NCBI GenBank assembly: GCA_946615525.1
Contig: CAMOHW010000026.1
Span: forward strand, 1-9,395
Length of the DNA: 9,395 nt
From: an uncultured Clostridia bacterium
GTDB taxonomy: Bacteria; Bacillota; Clostridia; Oscillospirales; CAG-272
Direction of reading: 5' to 3'
Shown here: one piece after another, positions 1 to 6,245 of the stretch
Numbering within the stretch: position 1 is the stretch's first letter
Layout: each line of letters begins with the position of its first letter
Position numbers and translations under genes: made by a program
The notes under the pieces: model-generated
What the model was told of the DNA's origin: nothing
The model's input: the letters and a program-made list of their open reading frames with translations, nothing else
Databases searched by the model: none

Positions 1-1
1 A

Positions 2-217
2 ACGCCGCAAAAGGTCGGCGCAAGACATTCGCAAACGGTGATCGGTTTGCAAATTGCGGGCGCCTATACCGGAACACTGCTTGCACCGCCGCTGTTCGGC
101 GCGATCGCTTCGGGCGCGGGATTGAGCGCACTTCCGATTTTTCTCGCCGTTGCATTGGGAGGAATGTTCCTTTGCCTGGAACTTTCCAACGGTTCTCAGA
201 ACAAAAAAACGGACTGA
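2..217 (+). CDS. MFS transporter, C-terminal fragment (5' end outside window)
   Basis: The last 71 residues of a protein whose start lies before the window. The visible part contains GLQIAGAYTGTLLAPPLFG, then a hydrophobic stretch (LPIFLAVALGGMFLCLEL) and a short polar tail ending in KKTD. A GxQxAGA...G....PPLFG pattern followed by one last membrane helix is typical of the C-terminal two helices of 12-helix major facilitator superfamily permeases. The family is therefore likely a proton-coupled or facilitative inner-membrane transporter, but nothing visible shows the substrate. The frame is open from base 2 and stops at TGA 215-217. A terminator hairpin overlaps the stop. The next gene is convergent. 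The assignment is inferred from a short stretch; another polytopic membrane protein is possible. Confidence 0.7.
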   Translation, partial: TPQKVGARHSQTVIGLQIAGAYTGTLLAPPLFGAIASGAGLSALPIFLAVALGGMFLCLELSNGSQNKKTD

Positions 218-235
218 ATCGATCAGTCCGTTTTT
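205..235 (+). terminator. Intrinsic terminator of the MFS gene, overlapping its stop codon
   Basis: A perfect inverted repeat pairs 205-217 with 223-235 around a five-base loop (ATCGA). The core ACGGACTGA/TCAGTCCGT is flanked by an A-run and a T-run, giving a 13-bp stem that ends in U5. The TGA stop codon (215-217) is part of the stem. The A/T symmetry would let it also work on transcripts arriving from the convergent gene. Confidence 0.8.
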
Positions 236-250
236 CCATATAACAAAATA

Positions 251-276
251 GCGGCGGAGCCGATCGGCTCCGCCGC
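251..276 (-). terminator. GC-rich palindrome, probable terminator of the minus-strand LRR lipoprotein gene
   Basis: The 26-bp sequence from GCGGCGGAG to CTCCGCCGC is a perfect palindrome. It lies 20 bases beyond the stop of the minus-strand gene. Read on the minus strand it is followed by TATTTTGTTAT, a moderately U-rich tract. On the plus strand it is followed only by GTTT. It therefore most likely ends the lipoprotein transcript, as a partner of the 205-235 hairpin in this convergent gap. Confidence 0.6.
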
Positions 277-296
277 GTTTCTGCTGCATGAGTAAA

Positions 297-1484
297 TTAT
301 TTGGCACCTTTTACAGTGTGAGGGTTCGGGCTGTTCCGGGGTTTGTCAGTGGTGTAAACTGTTATTGCATCTGTTCCTTTGTTCCATGCGTCAACCTTAT
401 TGGTATCTGTTTTGTCGTTGTTGCTGGTATCCGGCTTGATAATAGCGCCCCAGTCTTCCCAGGAACCTTTATAATCAATTTCTGTAAAAGCGTCACAGTT
501 GCCGAATGCGCCGCGCCCCAAAGACAGGAGCGTGTTATTGATGTCAATTTCCGACAGGTTGGTGCAATAATCAAAGGTGTAGTTGCCAATGGTTTGAATG
601 TTGGCGGGGAGGGTGACATTGGTCAAAGCCGAACAGTTGCGGAAGGTTTGCTCCAAAGTGATTACCTTGTTTGTTGCAAATATAGCGGTGGACAAGCCTT
701 TGCAATTTTCAAACGCGCCTTTTCCAACGACCACTACGTTTTCGGGAATGGTAACGGATTTCAATTTTGTGCAATCCTTAAAGGCAAACGCCTCAATTTT
801 GACCAACGAATTCGGGAAGGTGATGTTTTGAATGCCGGTGCAACCTTTGAACGCGCCTTCGCCAATGACCTCGATCCCTTCTTCCAGAGTCACGCCGGTC
901 AAGCCCGTGCAGTTGTAAAAAGCGCCGTCAAAGGTATTCAGGTTGTTATGCAAAACGATCTTTTGCAATTTTTTGCAGTTGCGGAAGGCGTAGGTACCAA
1001 TGGCGGTCAGACTTTCCGGGAAAACGATGCTTAATTCATCAACGCTTGCGTCTTCGCTCTTAGATCCCAATTTTTCGCAACCGTCAAAAGCGTAGTTGCC
1101 AATGGAGGTCAATCCTTCGGGAAGCACCACTTCTTTCAAACCGGTGCATCCCTTAAACGCGAAGGTCCCGATGGTGGTCACGCTTTCCGGAATGACGACT
1201 TTTTCAATGCCGGTCCTTCCCAAAAACGCCGCGATTGCAATGGCGATCACCGGTGTTCCGCTGCCGTCCTCTTTGGAGTTGGAGGGAATGGCTTCCGCGT
1301 CTGCTTTTTGGAACAGTTTTCCGGGAGCCACCGAGCAGCCAATTACGGCACCTTTGCTGTTTTTGATGTCGGTAAAAACCCATTTGGTTGCTACTTCACC
1401 CGAACCGCGAGAGCAGGAAGCAAAGAGGGCAATAAACGGAACGCAAAGGGTCAGGACGACCAAGAGCGCAAAAACTCTTTTCAT
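297..1484 (-). CDS. BspA-type leucine-rich-repeat (LRR_5) surface lipoprotein
   Basis: A 395-residue protein starting MKRVFALLVV. Residues 1-23 form a lipoprotein signal peptide with a lipobox-like LFASC, so Cys24 would be lipidated and the protein held on the outer face of the membrane. Residues about 75-340 hold ten to eleven repeats of roughly 23 residues with the BspA/LRR_5 pattern (G-C-x-x-L-x-x-V-x-I-P-x-x-V-x-x-I-G-x-x-A-F). Repeat three carries an acidic insertion (KSEDASVDE). A SWEDWG segment closes the solenoid, followed by a polar tail without LPXTG or SLH anchor. Such proteins generally mediate adhesion or bind extracellular ligands; the ligand here is unknown. A longer reading from TTG at 1508 was rejected because it puts eight extra residues before the signal peptide. 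GGAAAGG lies 15 bases before the chosen ATG, which is long spacing. The gene is divergent from the TagA-family gene. Confidence 0.85.
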   Translation of the reverse strand: MKRVFALLVVLTLCVPFIALFASCSRGSGEVATKWVFTDIKNSKGAVIGCSVAPGKLFQKADAEAIPSNSKEDGSGTPVIAIAIAAFLGRTGIEKVVIPESVTTIGTFAFKGCTGLKEVVLPEGLTSIGNYAFDGCEKLGSKSEDASVDELSIVFPESLTAIGTYAFRNCKKLQKIVLHNNLNTFDGAFYNCTGLTGVTLEEGIEVIGEGAFKGCTGIQNITFPNSLVKIEAFAFKDCTKLKSVTIPENVVVVGKGAFENCKGLSTAIFATNKVITLEQTFRNCSALTNVTLPANIQTIGNYTFDYCTNLSEIDINNTLLSLGRGAFGNCDAFTEIDYKGSWEDWGAIIKPDTSNNDKTDTNKVDAWNKGTDAITVYTTDKPRNSPNPHTVKGAK

Positions 1485-1547
1485 ATTTTGCAAACCATAC
1501 CTTTCCAAAAGTAAGGATTCATAGAATTCCCCATCATAGATAAAAAT

Positions 1548-1576
1548 ATTTTATCATACTTTATTTTTTTTGTCAA
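1548..1576 (-). promoter_or_regulatory. Sigma-A promoter of the LRR lipoprotein gene
   Basis: On the minus strand the -35 box is TTGACA (1571-1576), the spacer is 17 bases and the -10 box is TAAAAT (1548-1553). The -35 is perfect and the -10 differs at one position. The spacer is A/T-rich. It would give a 5' leader of about 55 bases before the ATG at 1484. Confidence 0.75.
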
Positions 1577-1647
1577 CCCTTTTTCAAAAAAGTGGGCGCA
1601 AAGAGAAAAACAAATCATTTTCCAAATCTTGCCGTTTTTGCCCCGGC

Positions 1648-1675
1648 TTGTTTTTGGTTTTGCGGGGCATACTAT
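1648..1675 (+). promoter_or_regulatory. Possible weak promoter of the TagA-family gene
   Basis: TTGTTT (1648-1653) and TACTAT (1670-1675) are separated by 16 bases, 34 bases upstream of the ATG at 1710. Both boxes are imperfect, but no better plus-strand promoter is visible between 1577 and 1709. The rest of that gap is A/T-rich and shows nothing else recognisable. Confidence 0.3.
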
Positions 1676-1709
1676 TTTTGAAGATTTTTGAAAAAAGGGG
1701 AACGAGAGC

Positions 1710-2462
1710 ATGGGAAAAATCACAGTTTCGGGCATTCGGTTTGACAATTTGAGCATGGAGGAGGCGGTCAAGCGCGCTCTGCGGGATGACGGAGAGCCGC
1801 AAATTGTGGTCACGCCCAATGCGCTGATCGCCCAAGCGTGCGCCAAGGACCCTTCGCTTTGCCGGTTGGTCAATTCGGCGTCGTTGGTTTTGCCGGACGG
1901 CGCAGGCATCATTTCGGCGGCACGCCGGCAGGGAACACCCATGATCGCGCGCATAGCCGGAATTGATTTTGCCGAGCGTCTGCTTGCCGAGGCGGCAGAG
2001 CGCGGCGAGCGCGTTTTTCTTCTGGGAGGCAGGGACGGCGTTGCTCCGGCGGCGGCAAAAAAATTGCAAAAAAAGTTTCCCGGGCTTTGCATTTGCGGGT
2101 GTTTTTGGGGCTATTTTGATCGACACGGGGAGGAAAATCGTCGTCTTCTGGGTATCATCAATTCCTGCAAACCCACCATTCTGCTTGTCTGTTTCGGCTT
2201 TCCCGTTCAGGAGGAGTGGATCCGCCAAAACATCGGCTTTTTGCCATCGGTGCGCATTGCGGCGGGGCTGGGCGGTAGTTTGGATGTTTGGGCAGGGCGC
2301 GTCCGCCGGGCTCCCAAAATCGTCCGCGCGGCCAACATGGAGTGGGCTTGGCGTATGATGACTCAACCCCGCCGTCTGCAACACCTGCCGGCTCTTTTTC
2401 GCTTCCGTTTCAGCGGCGAAAAACCGCAAAAAAATGCGTCAAATCGCACACAGAAAACCTGA
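1710..2462 (+). CDS. WecG/TagA/CpsF family (GT26) glycosyltransferase
   Basis: A 250-residue enzyme of the family that transfers N-acetylmannosamine or a related sugar from a UDP-sugar to an undecaprenyl-linked acceptor at the inner face of the membrane. This is an early committed step of wall teichoic acid, capsule or other surface glycan synthesis. The family signatures occur in order: VVTPN (33-37, with Thr35), LPDGAG (61-66, with Asp63, matching the proposed catalytic Asp of TagA), RIAGIDF (81-87), FLLGG, a GFPVQEEW segment, GLGGSLDVWAG, RAPKIV and a C-terminal EWAWRMMTQPRR. The tail after that is basic and aromatic, consistent with the membrane-binding appendage described for TagA. AAGGGG lies nine bases before the ATG. 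No other teichoic acid or capsule gene is visible beside it, so the exact substrate and the name tagA/wecG are not assigned. Confidence 0.9.
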   Translation: MGKITVSGIRFDNLSMEEAVKRALRDDGEPQIVVTPNALIAQACAKDPSLCRLVNSASLVLPDGAGIISAARRQGTPMIARIAGIDFAERLLAEAAERGERVFLLGGRDGVAPAAAKKLQKKFPGLCICGCFWGYFDRHGEENRRLLGIINSCKPTILLVCFGFPVQEEWIRQNIGFLPSVRIAAGLGGSLDVWAGRVRRAPKIVRAANMEWAWRMMTQPRRLQHLPALFRFRFSGEKPQKNASNRTQKT

Positions 2463-2518
2463 ATTGATCGGCAAATTCGTATAATTCTAACAAAAATGCG
2501 GATTTTTTCACAAAATGC

Positions 2519-2547
2519 TTGCAAGTTGGAAAAAAATGCTGTAAAAT
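2519..2547 (+). promoter_or_regulatory. Promoter of the GAPDH gene
   Basis: TTGCAA (2519-2524), a 17-base spacer and TAAAAT (2542-2547) give a near-consensus sigma-A promoter. Transcription would start near 2554, leaving a leader of about 65 bases. There is no clear terminator between the TagA-family stop (2462) and this promoter, so some readthrough into the dehydrogenase gene is possible. Confidence 0.65.
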
Positions 2548-2565
2548 ATATCGTGAAGAAGAAGG

Positions 2566-2581
2566 GCTCCGACTCCGGAGC
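2566..2581 (+). other. Small stem-loop near the 5' end of the GAPDH transcript
   Basis: GCTCCG (2566-2571) pairs with CGGAGC (2576-2581) around a four-base loop. It would sit about a dozen bases after the predicted transcription start, a usual place for a stem that protects an abundant mRNA. It is too far from the Shine-Dalgarno site to block it. A regulatory role is only inferred. Confidence 0.4.
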
Positions 2582-2619
2582 ACTCAATTCAGAAAATGAA
2601 AAACGGAGGATTTTTTCCA

Positions 2620-3642
2620 ATGGCAAACGTAAAAGTTGCAATCAACGGCTTCGGTCGTATCGGACGCCTGGCTTTCCGCCAGATGTTTGGCGCAAAGGGC
2701 TACACCATTGTTGCCATCAACGACCTTACCAAACCCTCGATGCTGGCTCACCTGCTCAAATATGACTCTGCTCAGGGCAGATACGCTATGGCAGATACCG
2801 TCAGCGCAAACGATGAGGAAGGCACGCTGACCGTTGCGGGCAAGACCATCAAAATCTATGCGGAGAAAGACGCCGCAAACCTTCCCTGGAAGAAACTGAA
2901 AGTGGATGTTGTTCTGGAATGCACCGGTTTCTATACTTCCAAGGAAAAATCCATGGCACACATCAACGCCGGTGCAAAGAAAGTGGTTATTTCCGCTCCC
3001 GCCGGCAAGGATCTGAAGACCATCGTCTTCTCGGTCAACGAGAACACTCTGACCGCTGACGATCAGATCATTTCCGCCGCTTCCTGCACCACCAACTGCC
3101 TGGCTCCCATGGCAAAAACGCTGAACGACTATGCTCCCATCCAGTCCGGTATCATGACCACTGTTCATGCTTTCACCGGTGACCAGATGGTTCTTGACGG
3201 TCCCCACAGAAAGGGTGATCTCCGCCGCGCCCGCGCCGCTGCTGTGAACATTGTTCCCAACTCCACCGGCGCCGCAAAGGCAATCGGACTTGTTATTCCC
3301 GAACTGAACGGCAAGCTCATCGGCTCTGCTCAGCGTGTTCCGGTTCCCACTGGCTCCACCACCATCCTGGTTGCAGTCGTCAAGGGCAAGGACATCACCG
3401 TTGAGGGCATCAACGCCGCTATGAAGGCCGCTTCTTCCGCTTCCTTTGGCTACACCGAAGAGCAGCTCGTTTCTTCCGATATCATCGGCGAGACCCACGG
3501 CTCTATCTTCGATGCTACCCAGACCATGGTTGCTAAAATTGATGATAACACCTACCAGGTGCAGGTCGTTTCCTGGTATGACAACGAGAACTCCTACACC
3601 AGTCAGATGGTTCGCACCATCAAATACTTCGCTGAACTGTAA
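2620..3642 (+). CDS. gap: Glyceraldehyde-3-phosphate dehydrogenase, NAD-dependent type
   Basis: A 340-residue cytoplasmic enzyme of glycolysis that oxidises and phosphorylates glyceraldehyde 3-phosphate to 1,3-bisphosphoglycerate. The Rossmann start INGFGRIGR is at residues 8-16. Asp35 in NDLTK is the acidic residue that favours NAD over NADP. The active site SCTTNC (155-160) carries the nucleophile Cys156, and His183 in VHAFTGDQ is the base. [28 protein letters not shown] and the C-terminal WYDNENSY complete the family pattern. Length is normal and no key residue is missing. The start at 2620 is preferred over an in-frame ATG at 2596 because GGAGG (2605-2609) lies ten bases before it and the protein then begins [15 protein letters not shown]. 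Codon choice looks biased, as expected of a highly expressed gene. It has its own promoter and seems to be monocistronic. Confidence 0.97.
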   Translation: MANVKVAINGFGRIGRLAFRQMFGAKGYTIVAINDLTKPSMLAHLLKYDSAQGRYAMADTVSANDEEGTLTVAGKTIKIYAEKDAANLPWKKLKVDVVLECTGFYTSKEKSMAHINAGAKKVVISAPAGKDLKTIVFSVNENTLTADDQIISAASCTTNCLAPMAKTLNDYAPIQSGIMTTVHAFTGDQMVLDGPHRKGDLRRARAAAVNIVPNSTGAAKAIGLVIPELNGKLIGSAQRVPVPTGSTTILVAVVKGKDITVEGINAAMKAASSASFGYTEEQLVSSDIIGETHGSIFDATQTMVAKIDDNTYQVQVVSWYDNENSYTSQMVRTIKYFAEL

Positions 3643-3666
3643 GATCGGTTAGGAAGACCTTAAAAA

Positions 3667-3728
3667 GGGGCGGGGGACTTAAATGTCCCCCGCCCCTCTC
3701 GCACTCTCCCCACCCTCTAAAAGGACTT
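3667..3728 (-). repeat. Dispersed GC-rich palindromic repeat, copy 1
   Basis: The element contains a 12-bp perfect stem (GGGGCGGGGGAC at 3667-3678, GTCCCCCGCCCC at 3685-3696, loop TTAAAT), extended by one A-T pair. It continues with a side arm rich in C on the plus strand that ends in AAAAGGACTT. Read on the minus strand, the whole unit matches copy 2 at 6246-6321: the AAGTcCTTTTAG side arm, then GGGTGGGGAGAG, GAGAGGGG and the CGGGGGAC palindrome. No U-run follows the stem, so it is not a standard terminator, although it lies 24 bases after the dehydrogenase stop and may act as an mRNA 3' end. Confidence 0.75.
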
Positions 3729-3736
3729 GGGGAAAT

Positions 3737-3768
3737 AAAAAACCGAGCCGTAAAAGGTTCGGTTTTTT
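3737..3768. terminator. Bidirectional intrinsic terminator
   Basis: A 13-bp stem (3737-3749 with 3756-3768, one G-U pair, loop GTAAAA) has AAAAAACCGA on one side and TCGGTTTTTT on the other. It therefore ends in U6 in both directions. The minus-strand regulator gene stops at 3770, directly beside it, and the dehydrogenase transcript arrives from the other side. Confidence 0.85.
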
Positions 3769-3769
3769 A

Positions 3770-4012
3770 TTATTGAATTTCGGGTTCTAATGTGCGAAAA
3801 GTATCAGTATTAAAAAACTCAAAAAGAGATATCCCCATACCATCGCACAGCATTTTAATGGTTACAATGCCAGGGTTAACGCTTTTGCCATACAAGATGT
3901 TTTTGATAGTGGAGGGCGGCACGGCGGATTCGGTTGCCAGTTTGTGAATGGAAAAATGATATTGCCCGCAGAGTGCCAACAAGCGGTTTTTCACAGCCGT
4001 ATAGGTATCCAT
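3770..4012 (-). CDS. Small XRE-family helix-turn-helix transcriptional regulator
   Basis: An 80-residue protein that is almost entirely one Cro/C1-type DNA-binding domain. Residues 1-18 make the first helix, SIHKLATESA (21-30) and STIKNIL (34-40) form the helix-turn-helix, and NPGIVTIKMLCDGMGISLFEFF (47-68) covers the last helices, typical of short clostridial XRE repressors. No ligand or protease domain is present. A longer reading from 4066 is rejected because the ATG at 4012 has AGGGGG a few bases upstream and gives the usual N-terminus. The gene is divergent from the large lipoprotein, and an inverted repeat lies in the shared promoter region. It is therefore a likely repressor of that gene and perhaps of itself; this link is inferred. 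Confidence 0.85.
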   Translation of the reverse strand: MDTYTAVKNRLLALCGQYHFSIHKLATESAVPPSTIKNILYGKSVNPGIVTIKMLCDGMGISLFEFFNTDTFRTLEPEIQ

Positions 4013-4042
4013 TTCAAATCCCCCTGTAAAAGATTTAGGAAT

Positions 4043-4048
4043 ATTATA
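4043..4048 (-). promoter_or_regulatory. -10 box for the XRE regulator gene
   Basis: The minus strand reads TATAAT here, 30 bases before the ATG at 4012. A good -35 at the normal distance is not visible: the base run 17 upstream reads CCACTT. The -35 region would overlap that of the divergent lipoprotein promoter at 4060-4065, so the two promoters may compete. Confidence 0.45.
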
Positions 4049-4059
4049 CCCAAACGCGC

Positions 4060-4088
4060 TTGACAAAGTGGGCTATATATGATACTAT
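4060..4088 (+). promoter_or_regulatory. Sigma-A promoter of the Cys/His-repeat lipoprotein gene
   Basis: TTGACA (4060-4065), a 17-base spacer and TACTAT (4083-4088). The -35 is perfect and the -10 has one difference from consensus. Transcription would start around 4094-4096, inside the inverted repeat that follows, giving a leader of about 40 bases. Confidence 0.75.
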
Positions 4089-4106
4089 TAGTCTATAAAT
4101 AGACTA
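4089..4106. promoter_or_regulatory. 18-bp perfect inverted repeat, likely operator
   Basis: TAGTCTATAAATAGACTA consists of two perfect 8-bp half sites separated by two bases. It begins directly after the -10 box and covers the predicted start of transcription of the lipoprotein gene. That is the classic position for a dimeric XRE repressor site, and an XRE gene is the divergent neighbour. Binding is inferred; the symmetry and position are seen directly. Confidence 0.6.
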
Positions 4107-4133
4107 GAAATTTGTGTTTTTGGGGGAGGAAAA

Positions 4134-5783
4134 ATGAAAAAAGTTGTAATTTTGTTTGCTTTTTTGCTTGCTGTATTCATTTTATTTTCCTCATGTGATG
4201 AGGGAAATACACAAAATGCACAAAATACAGCGACAGTTCAGCATACTCATACTGTCGGAAAGTGGATTGTTGACAAAGCGGCAACGTGTATCGAGGCAGG
4301 TAACAGACACCGTGATTGTATTTCTTGTGGTGAAACCATTGAAACTGAGTCTATTTCGAAAACAGGGCATACTGAAGTAACGGATAAAGCTGTTGCGGCA
4401 ACCTGCACCACTGCTGGGAAAACCACAGGCAAACATTGCTCGGCTTGTGGGAAAGTCATTGTAGCACAAACGACTATTCCCGCAAAAGGACATACGCTGG
4501 GTGCATGGGTGGTTGATAAAGCCGCTACCTGTACCGCAACGGGAAGTAAACATCAAAATTGTACTGTGTGCGGAGCAAAAATCAATACCGAAACCATTCC
4601 CGCAAAAGGACATACGCTGGGCGCATGGGTGGTTGATAAAGCCGCTACCTGTACCGAAACGGGAAGTAAACATCAAAATTGTACTGTGTGCGGAGAAATA
4701 ATTAATACAGAAAGCATTGCGGCAAAAGGGCATATTGAAGTAACAGATGAAGCCGTTGCGGCAACCTGTACCACTTCAGGGAAAACTGCAGGAAAGCATT
4801 GCTCGGTTTGTGGGGAAATTACTGTGGCGCAAACGGTCATTCCCGCAAAAGGGCATACGTGGAGCAAATGGATTGTTGATCAAGCTGCCACTTGTACAGT
4901 AACGGGAAGCAAGCACCAGAATTGCACTGTTTGCGGAGAAATCAAGAAAGAAACAATTCCGAGCGCACATAACTATCAAGGCGGAGTTTGTACCAAGTGT
5001 GGAGAAAGAAAACCGAGCGAAGGACTTTTATTTGCTTCTTATTATTATGATGATTGTATTGTAAGTGGTATAGGCTCTTGTACAGATACAGTTATTGTTA
5101 TTCCTTCTGTTTCTCCAGATGGTAAAAACGTAATTGGCATTGGAAGTAATGCGTTTTATGGCTGTACTGCTCTAACAGAAATAACTATTCCAAATAGCAT
5201 AGAAGAAATAGGAACTTATGCCTTTTGTGGCTGTAGCGGTTTAACAAGCGTCATAATCCCAGACAGTGTAAACAGCATTGGATTTGCTGCATTTAACTCC
5301 TGTACAGGTTTGACGAGTATCACAATTCCCTTTGTAGGGTCGAGTAGATTTTATACTGCTAGCACATATACAAACTTTGGATATATTTTTGGTGCATATT
5401 CATATAAAGATCATTCAAACAGGGTCCCTCCATCACTTAAAACGGTTATAATTACAGGTGGAACCAGTATTGAAGCATATGCGTTTTCTAACATCCACCC
5501 TGGTGCATTAACAAGTATTACAATTCCTAAAAGCGTTACATTTATTGGAAAAAAAGCTTTTTGTGATGGGTTGCATGTCCCTATTACTTTTATATTCCAA
5601 GGCACAAAACAAGAATGGCAGTCTATAAGAAAAGAGTCTGGTTGGAATATTGAGCACGTTTGGGAAGACGGAACAACATGGTATTATAGTGGGGAAGTTG
5701 AGCAATATGATGCTAATCATAAGTATATAGGGCGCTATTATATACTTAGTATCAATTGTACAGACGGAGTCATACATATATAG
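4134..5783 (+). CDS. Lipoprotein with six Cys/His repeats followed by BspA-type LRR repeats
   Basis: A 549-residue protein. Residues 1-20 are a signal peptide and LFSSC places lipidated Cys21 at the membrane surface. Residues 38-278 hold six repeats of about 40 residues in the order A-B-A-A-B-A. Type A reads GHTxGxWxVDKAATC, then HQNCTVCGE; type B reads EVTDKAVAATCTT, then KHCSxCGK. Each repeat has a His, a Cys after AAT and a CxxCG pair, a possible metal-binding or disulfide set. An extra CTKCG follows at 286-290. Residues 335-490 are BspA/LRR_5 repeats (NAFYGCTALTEITIPNSIEEIG), closed by FQGTKQEW and an aromatic tail ending NCTDGVIHI. No wall-anchor motif is present. GGGAGG is four to five bases before the ATG. 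A role in adhesion or ligand capture is typical of BspA-like proteins; the ligand is unknown. The LRR part is visibly more AT-rich than the repeat part, which suggests a composite origin. Confidence 0.85.
   Translation: MKKVVILFAFLLAVFILFSSCDEGNTQNAQNTATVQHTHTVGKWIVDKAATCIEAGNRHRDCISCGETIETESISKTGHTEVTDKAVAATCTTAGKTTGKHCSACGKVIVAQTTIPAKGHTLGAWVVDKAATCTATGSKHQNCTVCGAKINTETIPAKGHTLGAWVVDKAATCTETGSKHQNCTVCGEIINTESIAAKGHIEVTDEAVAATCTTSGKTAGKHCSVCGEITVAQTVIPAKGHTWSKWIVDQAATCTVTGSKHQNCTVCGEIKKETIPSAHNYQGGVCTKCGERKPSEGLLFASYYYDDCIVSGIGSCTDTVIVIPSVSPDGKNVIGIGSNAFYGCTALTEITIPNSIEEIGTYAFCGCSGLTSVIIPDSVNSIGFAAFNSCTGLTSITIPFVGSSRFYTASTYTNFGYIFGAYSYKDHSNRVPPSLKTVIITGGTSIEAYAFSNIHPGALTSITIPKSVTFIGKKAFCDGLHVPITFIFQGTKQEWQSIRKESGWNIEHVWEDGTTWYYSGEVEQYDANHKYIGRYYILSINCTDGVIHI
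4476..4695 (+). repeat. Tandem 120-bp coding repeat inside the lipoprotein gene
   Basis: Bases 4476-4575 and 4596-4695 match at 98 of 100 positions by my reading (differences at 4502/4622 and 4537/4657), with a period of exactly 120 bases or 40 codons. They encode the second and third type-A Cys/His units. The other type-A copies are much more diverged in DNA. Such recent identity points to a late duplication or gene conversion and a site where units may be gained or lost in frame. Confidence 0.85.
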
Positions 5784-5859
5784 TCGAAATGACAAAGATG
5801 TATTCGTTATTATTTCTTCTATAAAAAATTGCACCGACGGCGACATTGCAGAATCATAG
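5779..5859 (+). pseudogene. Possible relic of a second lipoprotein C-terminus
   Basis: In the frame one base on from the lipoprotein gene, bases 5788-5859 read NDKDVFVIISSIKNCTDGDI and then AES and a stop. The true C-terminus just upstream ends YYILSINCTDGVIHI. The shared (N)CTDG(x)I ending and the hydrophobic residues before it suggest a duplicated or leftover C-terminus of a related protein, out of frame and without a start codon or ribosome site of its own. The match is short and could be chance. Confidence 0.35.
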
Positions 5860-5917
5860 CAAAAAAAACGAGGCGGCAAACAAAAAATCATATGAATATA
5901 TTTAAAGGAGACAGAAA

Positions 5918-6211
5918 ATGAGTTCTGCGAAACAAATAATTGAAAAAAAAGAAAGGTATCAAGATATTGCTTTTAAAGCATTGATAGAAATTGGAGCAAT
6001 AAAAACTTGTGATTATCACGAGGATTTCTATTACAGCACATATGAATGCGCAGATACTGAGATTTATGCTAAAGCAACTTCGAAATTAAAAGAAAAATAT
6101 GGAGAAACTCAAGATTATAAACTGTTCCACGAGATAATAGGTGAAATACTTTCTTATGCTGCTGACAGTTCCGATGAGTGCCCATATTGCCAAAAATTAA
6201 AAGAAGAATAA
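5918..6211 (+). CDS. Small hypothetical protein with CX2H and CX2C pairs
   Basis: A 97-residue, charged, soluble-looking protein with no signal peptide or membrane segment. IGAIKTCDYH (25-34) carries Cys31 and His34, and DECPYC (86-91) carries Cys88 and Cys91. Together they could form one zinc site bridging the N- and C-terminal parts. The region between is helical in character, with many Glu, Lys, Tyr and Ala residues. I recall similar small proteins ending in a DECPxC-like motif but cannot name a family with confidence. AAAGGAG (5904-5910) lies seven bases before the ATG, so it is probably translated. It follows the lipoprotein in the same direction after a 134-base gap with no terminator, so co-transcription is possible. 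Function unknown; a cytoplasmic partner or regulator is conceivable. Confidence 0.75.
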   Translation: MSSAKQIIEKKERYQDIAFKALIEIGAIKTCDYHEDFYYSTYECADTEIYAKATSKLKEKYGETQDYKLFHEIIGEILSYAADSSDECPYCQKLKEE

Positions 6212-6245
6212 GCTTTCTTAATACCACCCCGCTTTCCTATTCCAA

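Noticed and set aside
288..1034. Long plus-strand open frame of 248 codons
   Set aside because: It lies antisense to the LRR lipoprotein gene, whose repeats are clear. The translation has no family motif and no ribosome site.
1640..1668. GCCCCG/CGGGGC inverted repeat upstream of the TagA-family gene
   Set aside because: Only six pairs around a 17-base loop, with no conserved partner signal. It is too weak to call an attenuator.
1584..2429. Minus-strand open frame of 281 codons
   Set aside because: It is antisense to the TagA-family gene, whose signatures are complete, and its composition is that of a shadow frame.
2480..2485. TATAAT upstream of the dehydrogenase gene as a second promoter
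   Set aside because: No -35 box is found at 16-18 bases upstream, and the promoter at 2519-2547 is much better.
2584..3498. Minus-strand open frame of 304 codons
   Set aside because: It is antisense to the glyceraldehyde-3-phosphate dehydrogenase gene and shows no recognisable motif.
4240..5000. Regularly spaced repeats considered as a CRISPR array
   Set aside because: The repeats are coding, 120 bases long, directly adjacent and in frame, with no spacers.
5892..5921. Nine-codon minicistron (MNIFKGDRK) overlapping the start of the small CX2H/CX2C gene through ATGA
   Set aside because: It contains the ribosome site of the real gene and has none of its own, so the overlap is probably chance.
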